From the NCBI GenBank assembly GCA_019245575.1, contig JAFARE010000015.1, positions 1 to 64,000 on the forward strand: a stretch of 64,000 bases of DNA, read 5' to 3'. Source of the stretch: Candidatus Dormiibacterota bacterium. GTDB taxonomy: Bacteria > Chloroflexota > Dormibacteria > Aeolococcales > Aeolococcaceae. Numbering within the stretch: position 1 is the stretch's first letter; every line of letters starts with the position of its first letter. Positions 33,339 to 43,606 of this stretch are shown here, in pieces. The translations under genes and the position numbers were made by a program. The notes below the pieces were generated by a model that was not told where the DNA came from, did not search any database, and saw only the letters and a program-made list of their open reading frames with translations.

Positions 33339-34907
33339 GTGAATCTGCGACGCGTGCTCATGCTTCGGACACAAACGCGCATCGGTTTCGCGTGCGCGGC
33401 CGTTCTGACGGCCGCGGTGATCGCATGGCAGGTCCTGGGCGCCGTTGCGGCCGCCGCGGGCGGCACGGGCAACGACTGGCCGCAGTACCTGCAGAATGCG
33501 GGACGCAGCGGGTTCACGAGCGAATCCCTGCTGACGTCGTCCAACGCTGCGTCGCTCCAGGCCAAGGGCGGCTGGCCTGTACCCCTGGCCAACGGCGCGG
33601 TCTGTCCCAGCTCCAAGGACTACTGCTCGAATCTGATCGCATCGCAGCCGGTGATCGCGACCGTCGCGGGCAACCAGCTCGTGTACGCCGGCTCCTGGAA
33701 CGGTGACGAGTACGCGATCTGCGCCACGACCTGTTCCGTCGGTGGTCAGGCTTACATCAGCGGCCAGGTGGTGTGGAGCGTGTACGCCGGCCGCAGCAGC
33801 GGATGCGGGGGGCCGCTGAACAGCCGGATCAACGGTGTGACCGGGGCGGCGGCGGTGGGCACGGCGCTCATCAACGGCGTGGCGAGGGACGTCGTCTACG
33901 TCGGCGCTGGTGGAGACATCGCCTTCGACGGGAGCGTGATTCCCGGGGCCAGCTCGCAGATGCTCGCGCTGGACGCGCTGACCGGCGCCCTGCTGTGGAG
34001 CGCGCCACTCGGGTCCGCGTCGAACCACTACCTCTGGAGCTCGCCGCTGCTGGCGAACGGAAGCCTGTACATCGGCATCGCGTCGACCGACGACTGCCCG
34101 CTCATCCCCGGCGGCGTCGTCCGGCTCGACACCGGCACGGGAAGCGTGGTGAACACATTCACGACCGTGCCCAGCGGGTGCACCGGCGCCAGCGTGTGGG
34201 GTTCGCCGGCGGCGGACTCGGCGGGAAACATCTACGTGGCGACGGGCAACAACGGGTCGTGCGGATCCTCGGAGCCGTACGCGGAGGCGGTGCTGAAACT
34301 GTCAGCGAGCCTCGGCGTCGTGGCCCATTGGCAGGTGCCCGCGTCGCAGAGCGTGTCGGACGGCGACTTCGGCAACACGCCGACTCTGTTCACCGGAACC
34401 GTCACGCACACCGGCGCGCTGCGGTCGCTGCTCGGCGTCGCCAACAAGAACGGCTACTACTACGTGTTCGACACGGCAAAGCTCAGTTCGGGACCGGTGA
34501 GGAGGCTGCACGTCGCGCGCGGCGGCAGCGACCCCGAGCTCGGCGGCGGCAGCATCTCGCCCAGCTCCTGGGACGGGTTCCACATCTTTGTCGCGGGCGG
34601 CAATACGACGATCGGCGGGGTCTCCTATCCGGGAAGCGTGCGCGAGTACGACCCCAACAACCTGGGCACGCCGCTGTGGCAGCAAGGCCTCAAGGGCGGC
34701 CCCGTGCTCGGCGCGGTCACTACTGATCCGACGCTCGCCGTGGCGAGCGCCGGCGCGTTCGTCAACGTGCTCAACTCGGCGACCGGCGTGCAGGCCTTCA
34801 AGGATGTGGCGAGCGGATTCTACGGCGCGCCGTCGATCGCCCACGGGGTGCTGTACGAGGGTGACACCGCCGGAAATCTGCACGCGTGGAGCGTCAACGG
34901 CCTGTGA
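33339..34907 (+). CDS. Exported PQQ-type beta-propeller protein
   Basis: Predicted secreted or outer-surface protein of 522 residues. The N-terminus (about 1-40) is a signal peptide with a hydrophobic core FACAAVLTAAVIAW. The rest consists of repeated WD/PQQ-like blades: LVYAGSWNGDEYAI, LYIGIASTDDC, IYVATGNNGSC, YYYVFDTAKL. It has six or so Cys residues, such as CPSSKDYC and CATTCSV. It could bind the polymer or act in assembly, but no dehydrogenase active-site motif is evident, so PQQ-enzyme activity is not claimed. GTG start at 33339 after GAGAGGAGG. Confidence 0.75.
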   Translation: MNLRRVLMLRTQTRIGFACAAVLTAAVIAWQVLGAVAAAAGGTGNDWPQYLQNAGRSGFTSESLLTSSNAASLQAKGGWPVPLANGAVCPSSKDYCSNLIASQPVIATVAGNQLVYAGSWNGDEYAICATTCSVGGQAYISGQVVWSVYAGRSSGCGGPLNSRINGVTGAAAVGTALINGVARDVVYVGAGGDIAFDGSVIPGASSQMLALDALTGALLWSAPLGSASNHYLWSSPLLANGSLYIGIASTDDCPLIPGGVVRLDTGTGSVVNTFTTVPSGCTGASVWGSPAADSAGNIYVATGNNGSCGSSEPYAEAVLKLSASLGVVAHWQVPASQSVSDGDFGNTPTLFTGTVTHTGALRSLLGVANKNGYYYVFDTAKLSSGPVRRLHVARGGSDPELGGGSISPSSWDGFHIFVAGGNTTIGGVSYPGSVREYDPNNLGTPLWQQGLKGGPVLGAVTTDPTLAVASAGAFVNVLNSATGVQAFKDVASGFYGAPSIAHGVLYEGDTAGNLHAWSVNGL

Positions 34908-36013
34908 GCGATGCGATGGGGGCACGCCCCGATACCGCCGTCCGGTCCGAGCGCCTGCGCGTGCTGGTGACGGGCCACGACGGCTACATCGGCCGCGTGC
35001 TCACGCGCGTGCTGGAAGAGGCGGGCCACGTCATCGGCGGAGTCGACTCCGGCTACTACGCTGACTGCGGCTTCGACGCACCCGCGCGCGCGGACCCGGC
35101 TGCCTCCGCACCGCGCAGCGACGTGCGCGACCTCACCGTGGACGACCTCGCGGGATGGGACGCCGTGGTCCACCTGGCGGCACTGTGCAACGACCCGGTC
35201 GGCGACCTCAGCAACGAGTGGACTCACGACATCAACCACGCGGGTGCGGTGCACGTCGCGCGCCTGGCACGCGACGCCGGCGTGAAGCGCTTTCTCTTCG
35301 CATCGTCGTGCAGCGTCTACGGCGACGCCGGCACGGACACGGAGCTCAGCGAGACATCCGCGGTGCGGCCGCTCACGGCATACGCCGTTTCCAAGGCCAG
35401 GGCGGAGGAGGACCTCGCTGCGCTGGCGGGTCCCGGCTTCAGTCCAGTCTTCCTGCGCAACGGGAGCGTGTACGGGCTTTCACCGCGGTTTCGCGCCGAC
35501 ATCGTGCTCAACAACCTCGTCTGCTGGGCGGTGACGACCGGGCAGGTGACGATGTTCACGGACGGCACTCCCTGGCGGCCGCTGGTGCACGTGGAGGACG
35601 TGAGCAGGGCATTCCTCACGGTCCTCACCGCGCCGCGTGACGCGGTGCACAACGAGGTGTTCAACGTCGGCGTCCCGGGAGAGAACTACCAGGTCGCGGA
35701 CCTGGCCGCGATCGTGTGCTCCGCCGTGCCCGGCAGCCGCATCGGACTGGTGCCGCACGCCGGCGGCGACATGCGCGACTACCGCGTGAGCTTCGCAAAG
35801 CTGGCGTCGCGCCTTCCCGAATTCACCCCGCGCTGGTGCGCCGCCGACGGCGCCTGCGAGGTGCGCGACGGCCTGCGCGCCGCAGGCGTTTCGCAGGACG
35901 ACTTCCAGGGACCGCGCTTCACCCGCCTCGCCCGGCTCCGGCAGCTCATCGACGCCGGCGCCGTGGACTCGAGCCTGCGCATGCGCCAGGTTGAGGGAGC
36001 GTCAAGCCGGTGA
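34904..36013 (+). CDS. NAD-dependent epimerase/dehydratase (third)
   Basis: Extended short-chain dehydrogenase of 369 residues. The NAD motif is modified to VTGHDGYIGRVLTRVL. It has HLAALCNDPVGDLSNEW, then the active site SSCSVYGDAG with YAVSKARAE, and FNVGVPGENYQVADL near the end. The family is nucleotide-sugar epimerases with the SSCSVYG pattern. GTG at 34904 overlaps the previous stop. An in-frame ATG at 34916 is an alternative start that would lose four residues. Confidence 0.84.
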   Translation: MSDAMGARPDTAVRSERLRVLVTGHDGYIGRVLTRVLEEAGHVIGGVDSGYYADCGFDAPARADPAASAPRSDVRDLTVDDLAGWDAVVHLAALCNDPVGDLSNEWTHDINHAGAVHVARLARDAGVKRFLFASSCSVYGDAGTDTELSETSAVRPLTAYAVSKARAEEDLAALAGPGFSPVFLRNGSVYGLSPRFRADIVLNNLVCWAVTTGQVTMFTDGTPWRPLVHVEDVSRAFLTVLTAPRDAVHNEVFNVGVPGENYQVADLAAIVCSAVPGSRIGLVPHAGGDMRDYRVSFAKLASRLPEFTPRWCAADGACEVRDGLRAAGVSQDDFQGPRFTRLARLRQLIDAGAVDSSLRMRQVEGASSR

Positions 36014-36963
36014 CGTCGAGCACGCCGCACCCCGTGCCCGAGGTGCTGTACATCGCGGCTGCGCCGCGCAGCGGCACGACCATCGTGTCGCTGCTCCTGG
36101 GCGAGCGGCCGGGCTTCTTCAACGCCGGCGAGGTGCGCTTCCTGTGGCGCCAGCTGGCGAAACCCGGCCGCTGCGGCTGCGGCGCCGATCTGGCGGACTG
36201 CGAAGTGTGGCGGCCGATCCTGGCCGCGTCGACCGCGCTCAGCGCCAACGGCTCGCTCGCCGCCCTGGTGCGCGGCGCGCGCGCGCACTCGCTGCTGCGC
36301 ACGCTGCCCGCCAGCCTCATCCGCCGCGCTGTGAGCGGGACCCTGCCGAAGCTCGTCGACGACCACGCGCACGCGACGATGCCCGTGTACGCGGCGGCAC
36401 TCGGCGCCACCGGCGCGCGCATCCTCGTCGACTCGTCGAAGTCGCCCTCCTACGCCTACGCGCTGGCGGTGTCGCGCGGGGTGCGGCTCAAGGTGCTGCA
36501 CCTGGTGCGCGACCCCAGGGCGGTGGTGTTCTCGGACCTGCGCGACGGGCGCACGCCGCCGCAGGCAGGCCACCGGGTGCGCGCCGACGCGTATCGCGCG
36601 CTCAAGTGGACCGCCTGGAACCTGTTCATCGAGTGCTTCGTTCGACCGCGCGCGCACGCATACGCCCGCATGCGCTACGAGGACTTCGCCGCGGACCCTG
36701 ACGCGCAGCTTCGCACCGCGCTGCGACGGCTCGACGCAGATGACGGCGGCGACGAGGCGCAGGGCCGCCGGGTCGACCTGCGCGTCAACCACACGGTGTT
36801 CGGCAACGGCATGCGCTTCCGCCGTGGCGACACCGTCATTGCAGTGGATCGCGCCTGGGAGGAGCGCATGCGGATGTCTGACCGCGCCGTGGTGACAGCG
36901 TTGACGTGGCCATTGACGGCGCGATATCGAACGCGCCGCGTCGCAGGGGAGACTGTGGGATGA
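36010..36963 (+). CDS. Sulfotransferase (Sulfotransfer_3-like, divergent from the other two)
   Basis: A 317-residue cytoplasmic sulfotransferase. The 5' loop [13 protein letters not shown] is at about 18-30, and the 3'-phosphate motif [17 protein letters not shown] is in the middle. [15 protein letters not shown] is the usual C-terminal element. The sequence around the loop and the spacing differ from the paralogous pair at 23216 and 38600. It may act on a different hydroxyl. GTG start overlapping the previous stop and ATGA overlap with the PAPS synthase. Confidence 0.87.
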   Translation: MTSSTPHPVPEVLYIAAAPRSGTTIVSLLLGERPGFFNAGEVRFLWRQLAKPGRCGCGADLADCEVWRPILAASTALSANGSLAALVRGARAHSLLRTLPASLIRRAVSGTLPKLVDDHAHATMPVYAAALGATGARILVDSSKSPSYAYALAVSRGVRLKVLHLVRDPRAVVFSDLRDGRTPPQAGHRVRADAYRALKWTAWNLFIECFVRPRAHAYARMRYEDFAADPDAQLRTALRRLDADDGGDEAQGRRVDLRVNHTVFGNGMRFRRGDTVIAVDRAWEERMRMSDRAVVTALTWPLTARYRTRRVAGETVG

Positions 36964-38603
36964 ACCGAGGCTTTGTCGTCTGGCTCACCGGCATGTCCGG
37001 CGCCGGCAAGTCCACGATCGCGGAGGGGCTGCGCGCGGAGCTGACGGCCCTCGGCCTTCCTCCGGAGGTGCTCGACGGCGACGATGTGCGCACCAATCTC
37101 TGCAAGGGACTCGGCTTCAGCAAGGAGGACCGCGACACCAACGTCCGCCGCATCGGATACGTGGCGCGGCTGCTCGCGCGCCAGGGCACCGCCGTGATCA
37201 CGGCGGCGATCTCGCCCTACCGCGACGTCCGCGACGAGCTGCGCGCCTCGATCACGGGGTTTGTCGAGGTCTACGTGAAGTGCTCGCTAGACGAGCTCGT
37301 GCAGCGGGACGTGAAGGGCCTTTACCGCAAGGCGCTCGCCGGGGAGATCCCGCATTTCACGGGCGTCAGCGACCCCTACGAGCCGCCGCTCAACCCGCAC
37401 GTTGTCGTCGACACGGAGCGCGAGACCGCCGCGGTCTCTGTCGAACGGATTCTGCAGACGCTGGTGCGGCTTGGCCACGTGCCCGGGATCAGCGCCGAGC
37501 AGCTTGGCGGTGCTGCCGAGCGCCGGCGCGCGGCGCGCATGCCGCGTCTCGACGTCGGGCTCAAGGAGATGGCGGACGCGTACATGCTCGCCACCGGTGC
37601 GCTCAGCCCGCTGTCGGGGTTCATCGGCCGTGAGGACTACGCCGCGATACTCGAGCACGGGCGGCTGGCCTCCGGCGCGCCCTACACGATTCCCGTCTGC
37701 CTTCGGGTTGATGACGTACCTTCCGGCGACCGCGTCGCGCTCCACCATCGCGGACAGGCGGTCGCCATCGTGGATGTGCGCGACCTCTTCGAGACCTTGC
37801 CCGAGCGCGAAGCATCCGCGGTGTACGGCACTGAGGACCTCGCCCATCCCGGTGTGCGCGCGCTCGCCGGCGCGGGGCGGTACGCGGTGGCCGGCGAGGT
37901 GACGCTGCTGCCGCGGCCCAGCAGCGCCTTCAGCGAGTGGGATCTGACACCGCGCGAGGTGCGCGCCGCGAAGCGCGAGCGCGGCTGGGCGACGATGGTG
38001 GGGTTCCAGACACGCAACCCGGTGCACCGGGCGCACGAGTACCTGCAGAAGGTGGCGCTGGAGATGGTGGACGGCCTGCTGTTGCATCCACTCGTCGGTG
38101 AGACCAAGGCGGACGACATTCCCGCAGCCGTGCGCATGCGCTGCTACGAGGCGCTGCTGGCCAACTACTACCCCGCGACGCGCACGCTGCTGGCCACCAA
38201 TCCGGCGTGGATGCGCTACGCCGGCCCCAAGGAGGCGGTGTTCCACGCGCTCATCCGGCGGAACTACGGGTGCACGCACTTCATCGTGGGCCGCGACCAT
38301 GCCGGCGTCGGCGACTACTACGACACGTACGCGGCGCACCGCATCTTCGACCAGTACGCGCCGGGCGAGCTGGGCATCGAGATCCTGCGCTTCGAGCACG
38401 CGATGTGGTGCCGGCGCTGCGGTGCGATGGTGTCCCCGCGCACGTGCCCGCATCCGGCAGAGGAGCACGCGACGCTGAGCGGCACGCGGGTGCGCCGGCT
38501 CTTGGCCGAGGGCGCGCCACTGCCGGTGGAGTTCACCCGGCCCGAGGTGGCGGCCGTGCTCGCGGACGCCGCCCATGAGGAGCTGGCGGAGGCTGCGTCG
38601 TGA
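36960..38603 (+). CDS. Bifunctional APS kinase/ATP sulfurylase (PAPS synthase)
   Basis: A 547-residue fusion that makes PAPS from sulfate and ATP. The N-terminal APS kinase domain has the P-loop GMSGAGKST (11-19), DGDDVR, and the kinase segment [13 protein letters not shown] (about 78-90). The C-terminal ATP sulfurylase domain has QTRNPVH at about 350-356, GRDHAGVG at 444-451 and a Cys-rich [15 protein letters not shown] at about 484-498. APS kinase before ATP sulfurylase is the animal-like order. The gene lies between two sulfotransferase genes, which places the donor supply beside its users. ATG at 36960. The open frame upstream is inside the previous gene. Confidence 0.95.
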   Translation: MNRGFVVWLTGMSGAGKSTIAEGLRAELTALGLPPEVLDGDDVRTNLCKGLGFSKEDRDTNVRRIGYVARLLARQGTAVITAAISPYRDVRDELRASITGFVEVYVKCSLDELVQRDVKGLYRKALAGEIPHFTGVSDPYEPPLNPHVVVDTERETAAVSVERILQTLVRLGHVPGISAEQLGGAAERRRAARMPRLDVGLKEMADAYMLATGALSPLSGFIGREDYAAILEHGRLASGAPYTIPVCLRVDDVPSGDRVALHHRGQAVAIVDVRDLFETLPEREASAVYGTEDLAHPGVRALAGAGRYAVAGEVTLLPRPSSAFSEWDLTPREVRAAKRERGWATMVGFQTRNPVHRAHEYLQKVALEMVDGLLLHPLVGETKADDIPAAVRMRCYEALLANYYPATRTLLATNPAWMRYAGPKEAVFHALIRRNYGCTHFIVGRDHAGVGDYYDTYAAHRIFDQYAPGELGIEILRFEHAMWCRRCGAMVSPRTCPHPAEEHATLSGTRVRRLLAEGAPLPVEFTRPEVAAVLADAAHEELAEAAS

Positions 38604-39640
38604 CGCCGGCAGCGCCCGCGGAGGTCCGCGATAAGGCGGATGTGCTCGAGCACCCGAGGCGGCCGCCGCTGTGGCGGCGGCCACGCTACCGCGCCCTGCA
38701 GCGCGCGCAGCGCACGGTCTGGGGGCGCGTCTTCGTCGACCGCGGCGGCGACCAGCGCGACACCGTGTGGGTGGTGGGCGGTGGCAAGAGCGGGACCACG
38801 TGGATCGCTGAGTTCATCAACCACCGCAACGACCACCGCTACATGTTCGAGCCACTCACGCCGCCGTACGTGCCGGAGTTCGCGCACTTCCGGCGGGGTC
38901 AGTACCTGCGCCCGGCGCAGGCGGACCCGCGCTTCGCGGATCCGATGCGCGCGCTGCTCACCGGCCGGCTGCGCAACCGATGGGCGGACCACCTGAACTG
39001 CGCGCCCGTGGCCGAGCGGCGACTCATCAAGGATGTGCACGCCAACCTGCTGCTGCGCTGGGCCTACGACAACCTGCCCGGCGTCCGCATCGTCATGGTC
39101 ATCCGTCACCCGCTCGCGGTGATCGTGTCGCGCATGGACACTGCCCCGGTCGTCCCGTTCCACGAGTTCGATCCCGAGCCGGCGCGGTTCCTCGAGCAGC
39201 AGGACCTGGTCGACGACTTCCTGGCGCCGCATGTGCATGGCATCGCGGCGGCGTCGACACTCGTCGAGCAGCATGCGTACTGGTGGTGCATCGAGAACGT
39301 CGTCCCACTGCGGCAGTTTCGCCCCGGCGAGATCCACATCGTCTGCTACGAGCACTTGCGCTGGAACCCGGAGCGGGAGGTCCAGCGACTCGCGGCGTAC
39401 CTGGGCACTGACCTGAGCAGCGCTCAGACGAAGCTGCGCCGCCCCTCACGCACGGCGGGCTACGGTGGATCGCTCAGCCGCGGAGTCGACCCCGGGACGG
39501 CGTGGACGAAGCGCGTCGACAGCAGCGAGGTGCGGGCCGCGATGCGCATCGTCTCCGCGTTCGGGCTCGACGAGCTGTACGGCGACGACCCTCGTCCGCG
39601 CGTCGACGACATCTCCAAGGTCATGGCCGCCGTCGCATGA
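38600..39640 (+). CDS. PAPS-dependent sulfotransferase (copy B)
   Basis: A 346-residue sulfotransferase with the 5' loop GGKSGTTW at about 61-68 and [14 protein letters not shown] as the 3'-phosphate motif. The N-terminal 50 residues ([21 protein letters not shown]) and the middle ([17 protein letters not shown]) align with the sulfotransferase at 23216. GTG start overlapping the PAPS synthase stop. Followed by the second flippase in an ATGA overlap, the same gene pair as in copy A. Confidence 0.92.
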   Translation: MTPAAPAEVRDKADVLEHPRRPPLWRRPRYRALQRAQRTVWGRVFVDRGGDQRDTVWVVGGGKSGTTWIAEFINHRNDHRYMFEPLTPPYVPEFAHFRRGQYLRPAQADPRFADPMRALLTGRLRNRWADHLNCAPVAERRLIKDVHANLLLRWAYDNLPGVRIVMVIRHPLAVIVSRMDTAPVVPFHEFDPEPARFLEQQDLVDDFLAPHVHGIAAASTLVEQHAYWWCIENVVPLRQFRPGEIHIVCYEHLRWNPEREVQRLAAYLGTDLSSAQTKLRRPSRTAGYGGSLSRGVDPGTAWTKRVDSSEVRAAMRIVSAFGLDELYGDDPRPRVDDISKVMAAVA

Positions 39641-41133
39641 GCGTGTCGGGCCGGCGCCTGGCCGGCCACATCGGGTGGAACATCCTCGGGCAGGCCGCGC
39701 CCATCGTGGTTGCGCTCGTCTCGATTCCCGTGCTGACGCGCGGGCTGGGTCCGGATCGCTTCGGCCTGCTCGTGCTCGGCTGGACGTTCGTCGGGTACTT
39801 CTCGATCTTCGATCTCGGACTCGCCGTCGCGATGGAGCGCAGCGTGGCGCGGCAGGTCGCGCTCGGCGAGCAGGAGCGCGTCCACACCACGGTGTGGACC
39901 ACGCTGCTGGTGATGTTCGGCCTCGGCGCGGCGGGGTTCGCCGTCGCATGGCTGGTTGCGCCGGTCCTCGTCCACTCGCTGCGTGCGTCGCCGGGCCTGC
40001 AGTCGGAAGCGCTGACCACGGTGCACCTGCTCGCGTGCTCCATCCCGCTGGTCATCGTCAGTGTGGGGTTGCGCGGCGTGCTCGCCGCGCACATGCGCTT
40101 CCGGCTGATCAACGCCATCGGCATCCCGCTCGGCGCGTGGACGTACGCGGGTCCGCTGCTGGCGTTGCCACTCACGCACAGCCTCGTCGTGATGGTGGCG
40201 GCGCTGCTCGCCGGACGCATCGCCGGCTTCTGTGTCTACGCGGCCTTCTGTGTGAGCATCGTGCCGTCGCTGCGCCGCCCGTCGATCGATCGTTCCGTGG
40301 TGCGCCCGCTGCTCACGTTCGGCGGGTGGCTGGCGCTGGACGACCTCATCGATCCGCTCATGGGATTTCTCGACCGCTTCCTCATCGGGGCACTGGTGTC
40401 GGTAGCGGCGGTGGCGTTCTACAGCGTCCCGTTCCAGCTCGCCGCACAGGGATGGATCATCGCGTCGGCGCTCTCAGGCGTGCTGTTCCCGCTGCTCTCC
40501 GGCATGCTGGCCGGCGGTGTCGAACGGGCCAGGGTGATCTTCCGGCGCACCGTGAAATACCTGCTGCTGGGCATGTTTCCCGGCGTCCTGCTCCTGGTCG
40601 CCTTCGCGCAGCCGGGTCTGCAGCTGTGGCTGGGGGGTGATTACGCCGCGCGCAGCGCGGGCGTGCTGCAGCTGATCGCCGCGGGCGTCCTCATCACCAG
40701 CCTGGGCAGCGTGGGCGGGACGTTCAACGGCGGCGCCGGGCGACCCGACGTGAACGCCAAGCTCGGACTCGTCAAGTTCGCGCTGCACGTGGCTCCGCTG
40801 TGGTGGGTGCTGCCACGGTTTGGCATCGTCGGGCTCGCCGCGCTCTGGCTTGCGTGCGTCAGCTTCGAGGCCGCCGGCATGCTGGTGGTGGCGATGCGAA
40901 GCCAGGGTGTGCGCTGGACGCACATCGCGCGCCGGGCGGGACAGTTCGGCGCGGTGCTCGTGGTCCTCGGCGTGGCCGCGCTCGACCTGCCGCTCGCGTG
41001 GAAGGGGGTGTACGTCGCAGCCGTGATCGCCGCCGGCGGCGTGGTTGCGTGGACCCGCGTCATCGGACCTGCTGAGCGGCGGATCGTCCGCCGCCGGCTG
41101 GGTTTCATGCCCGTCGCGGCGAGCGGATCGTGA
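39637..41133 (+). CDS. Wzx-type oligosaccharide flippase (copy B)
   Basis: Membrane protein of 498 residues with about 12 to 14 membrane segments. It aligns with the flippase at 24289 through HIGWNILGQAAPIVVALVSIP, the FGLLVLGWTFVGYFSIFDLGL loop, VSVGLRGVLAAHMRF and ITSLGSVGGTFNGG, and has a longer C-terminal tail. Two flippases in one locus suggest two different lipid-linked substrates, or a duplicated copy. ATG at 39637 overlapping the sulfotransferase stop. The open frame upstream is inside that gene. Confidence 0.88.
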   Translation: MSVSGRRLAGHIGWNILGQAAPIVVALVSIPVLTRGLGPDRFGLLVLGWTFVGYFSIFDLGLAVAMERSVARQVALGEQERVHTTVWTTLLVMFGLGAAGFAVAWLVAPVLVHSLRASPGLQSEALTTVHLLACSIPLVIVSVGLRGVLAAHMRFRLINAIGIPLGAWTYAGPLLALPLTHSLVVMVAALLAGRIAGFCVYAAFCVSIVPSLRRPSIDRSVVRPLLTFGGWLALDDLIDPLMGFLDRFLIGALVSVAAVAFYSVPFQLAAQGWIIASALSGVLFPLLSGMLAGGVERARVIFRRTVKYLLLGMFPGVLLLVAFAQPGLQLWLGGDYAARSAGVLQLIAAGVLITSLGSVGGTFNGGAGRPDVNAKLGLVKFALHVAPLWWVLPRFGIVGLAALWLACVSFEAAGMLVVAMRSQGVRWTHIARRAGQFGAVLVVLGVAALDLPLAWKGVYVAAVIAAGGVVAWTRVIGPAERRIVRRRLGFMPVAASGS

Positions 41134-42302
41134 GCGCCGCCATGAGCTCGGCCATGCAGGTGCACGAGGTGACAACCGCCGACGGCTTCGACGCGCTGCG
41201 CGACGAGTGGAACGCGCTCGTCCCCCGGCTCGATGCGCCGTCTCCCTTCCAGACGTGGGAATGGAACCGCGCGTGGTGGCGCCATTTCGGCGCCGGACAT
41301 CGCCTGCGCCTGCTGACGTTTCGCCGGGACGGCGCACTGTGCGGCGTGGCGCAGTTCCACGAACGCCGCATCGGGCCGCGAGTGCTGCGGCGCTCGCTGC
41401 TCGCGCCACTCGGCTGGGAGGACCAGCGCCGCCGCCAGGGCATGACCGAGCAGAGCCAGCTCGTGTTTCCCGCCGCGGACATGGACGAGTTGCTGGCCGC
41501 GCTGGCGCGGTGGCTCGACACGCATCGCTGGACGTTCGTCCAGCTGGCGGGCATGGCCGTTCCGTTCGAGCTGCCGCAGCGGCTGTCGCAGCGCGTCGTG
41601 CTCACCGGCAAGCCGAACTCCTTCTATGGCCGCGCGCTGCCTGCCACGTATGCCGAACTGGTCGCCGGGCTGGGCAAGAGCATGCGTGACAACGTCAAGT
41701 ACTACCCCAAGCTCCTCGAGCGCACCGGGCACAGCGTGTCGCTGCGAGTCGCCAATACCCCGGAGACGATCCCGCCCGCGCTCGACGTGTTCTTCGCGCT
41801 GCATCGGGCCCGGGCCAACGCCACCGCCGCCAGCATTGCCCACCGCGACAAGTTCGCCTGGCGAGACCGGCGAGCCTTCCTGGCCGATGTCGCGCCGATG
41901 CTTGCTGCGCAGGGCCAGCTGCGCATCGGCCTGCTCGAGGTCGACGGCGCCACCGTTGCCGTGCAGATCTGGCTCGAGTACGGCACCGCGATGTTCGTGT
42001 ATTACACGGGCTGGGACCCGGCCTGGTCGAAGTACTCAGTGCAGCTGGTGGCGACCATCGAGTGCATCAAGAACGGGATCGCGCGCGGCCTCGGACGGCT
42101 CGAGTTCCTCCGTGGCGGCGCGGACGGCAACGACCAGCGCAACGAGCGGTGGGAGACGCAGCGGCGTGTGCGCGTCAACCTCACGCTGGCGCGCCGGCCC
42201 GCGATGACGAGGCTGGTGCTGAGGATCCCACGCGTGCAGCGGCGGCTGCGCCTGGGCGGCGCCAGCGTGGGTGACGCGCTGCGGACAGCGGCGCCGGGAT
42301 GA
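41130..42302 (+). CDS. CelD-like GNAT-fold acyltransferase (copy B)
   Basis: A 390-residue protein of the same group as the one at 32168. Shared landmarks are FQTWEWNRAWWRHF, LGKSMRDNVKYYPKLLE, the C-terminal GWDPAWSKYSVQLVATIECI and LGRLEFLRGGADGNDQRNERW. It probably acylates a sugar of the repeat unit. GTG at 41130 (or ATG at 41142). The downstream glycosyltransferase begins in a 4-base overlap. Confidence 0.83.
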   Translation: MSAAMSSAMQVHEVTTADGFDALRDEWNALVPRLDAPSPFQTWEWNRAWWRHFGAGHRLRLLTFRRDGALCGVAQFHERRIGPRVLRRSLLAPLGWEDQRRRQGMTEQSQLVFPAADMDELLAALARWLDTHRWTFVQLAGMAVPFELPQRLSQRVVLTGKPNSFYGRALPATYAELVAGLGKSMRDNVKYYPKLLERTGHSVSLRVANTPETIPPALDVFFALHRARANATAASIAHRDKFAWRDRRAFLADVAPMLAAQGQLRIGLLEVDGATVAVQIWLEYGTAMFVYYTGWDPAWSKYSVQLVATIECIKNGIARGLGRLEFLRGGADGNDQRNERWETQRRVRVNLTLARRPAMTRLVLRIPRVQRRLRLGGASVGDALRTAAPG

Positions 42303-43606
42303 CGGCGGTGGCAGTCGTGCGGTCGCCCGGCGCTGCGGCGGCGGCGCGCCGGCCGCGCATCGCGGTGATCGCCCCGGAGGACGCGCGCCGGCGCAGCGGT
42401 CCGAGCTGGACGGACACGGCGAACAACATGGCGCGCTCGCTGCACCGGCACGCGGGCGACACCGCGCACGTGCCCGTCTTCTCGCCGGTGCAGCGGGGCG
42501 GCCGGCTGGCCAACGCGGTTGCGCGCGGCGTGCTGCGGCATCCCTGCGACTTCAACAGCACGTGGCTGCAGGCGCGCGACTGGGCGCGGCTCTTCCGGCA
42601 CCGCCTCGAGGGCTTCGACCTCGTGCTGGCCACGTCGCAAACAGCGCTGTTCGCGCTGCTGGAGACGAGGATCCCCATCGTCTACACCGCCGACGCGACC
42701 TTCCGCCTGGTGCGCGAGTACTACCCGTTCTACGCGGGGCTGCCGCGCTGGAACGTGCACACGGCGGAATCGATTGAGTCGCGCGGGCTGCACCGCGCTG
42801 CGCTGGTGACGTATCCCTCGGAGTGGGCCGCATCGTCCGCGCGCGAGGACTACTGCGTGCCCGCGCGGCGCGTGTCGGTCGTGCCGTACGGCGCCAACAT
42901 CGATGCGCCACCGCCTCGCTCGGAGCTGGAGCGACGTGACTTCGACGGCACGTGCCGGCTGCTCTTCAGCAGCGGCGAGTGGGCGCGGAAGGGCGGCGAC
43001 ATCGCCTATGCGACCACGCTGCTGCTCCGCCGCGCGGGCATCCGCGCCGAGCTGACGGTGGTGGGATGCGCGCCGCCCCGATCCGTCTCGCGCGATGTGG
43101 TTCGCGTGGTCCCGCGGCTGGACAAGGATGTCGCCGCGGACAGACAGCGGCTGGCCGAGCTCTTCCTGTCGTCGCACCTGCTGTTCGTGCCCACGCGCGC
43201 GGACTGCAGCCCCCGCGTGTTCTGCGAGGCGAGCGCGTACGGCGTGCCGTCGGTCACCACCGACACCGGTGGCGTGAGCAGCACGGTGGAAGAGGGTCGC
43301 AACGGGCACCTGCTGCCGCTCAGTGCCGGGCCCGACGAGTACGCGGCGCTGATCGCGTCGCTCATGGACGACGAGCCACGCTACCGCTCACTCGTGCACT
43401 CGAGCCGTGAGATGTTCGACACGTGCCTCAACTGGGACGCGTGGGGGCGAGCCGTGGCGGCGCGCATCGGACAGCTCGGGCTCGCGGACGTGCAGCCACT
43501 ACGATTGCGCGGTGACGGTCCAGACGGCGCTGACGGTGCGCGCGATGACGAGCGACGACTGGCCCGCGGTCCGCGCGATCTACGAGCAGGGGATCGCCAC
43601 CGGTGA
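42299..43606 (+). CDS. Glycosyltransferase, GT4-like
   Basis: A 435-residue glycosyltransferase, the last of five in the operon. It has RLLFSSGEWARKGGDIAYAT in the middle and PTRADCSPRVFCEASAYGVPSVTTDTGG as the C-terminal donor-binding motif. The final 30 residues beyond RIGQLGLADVQPL look unconserved and overlap the next gene by 95 bases, so the true end may be earlier in function. ATG start in an ATGA overlap with the CelD-like gene. Confidence 0.86.
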   Translation: MTAVAVVRSPGAAAAARRPRIAVIAPEDARRRSGPSWTDTANNMARSLHRHAGDTAHVPVFSPVQRGGRLANAVARGVLRHPCDFNSTWLQARDWARLFRHRLEGFDLVLATSQTALFALLETRIPIVYTADATFRLVREYYPFYAGLPRWNVHTAESIESRGLHRAALVTYPSEWAASSAREDYCVPARRVSVVPYGANIDAPPPRSELERRDFDGTCRLLFSSGEWARKGGDIAYATTLLLRRAGIRAELTVVGCAPPRSVSRDVVRVVPRLDKDVAADRQRLAELFLSSHLLFVPTRADCSPRVFCEASAYGVPSVTTDTGGVSSTVEEGRNGHLLPLSAGPDEYAALIASLMDDEPRYRSLVHSSREMFDTCLNWDAWGRAVAARIGQLGLADVQPLRLRGDGPDGADGARDDERRLARGPRDLRAGDRHR

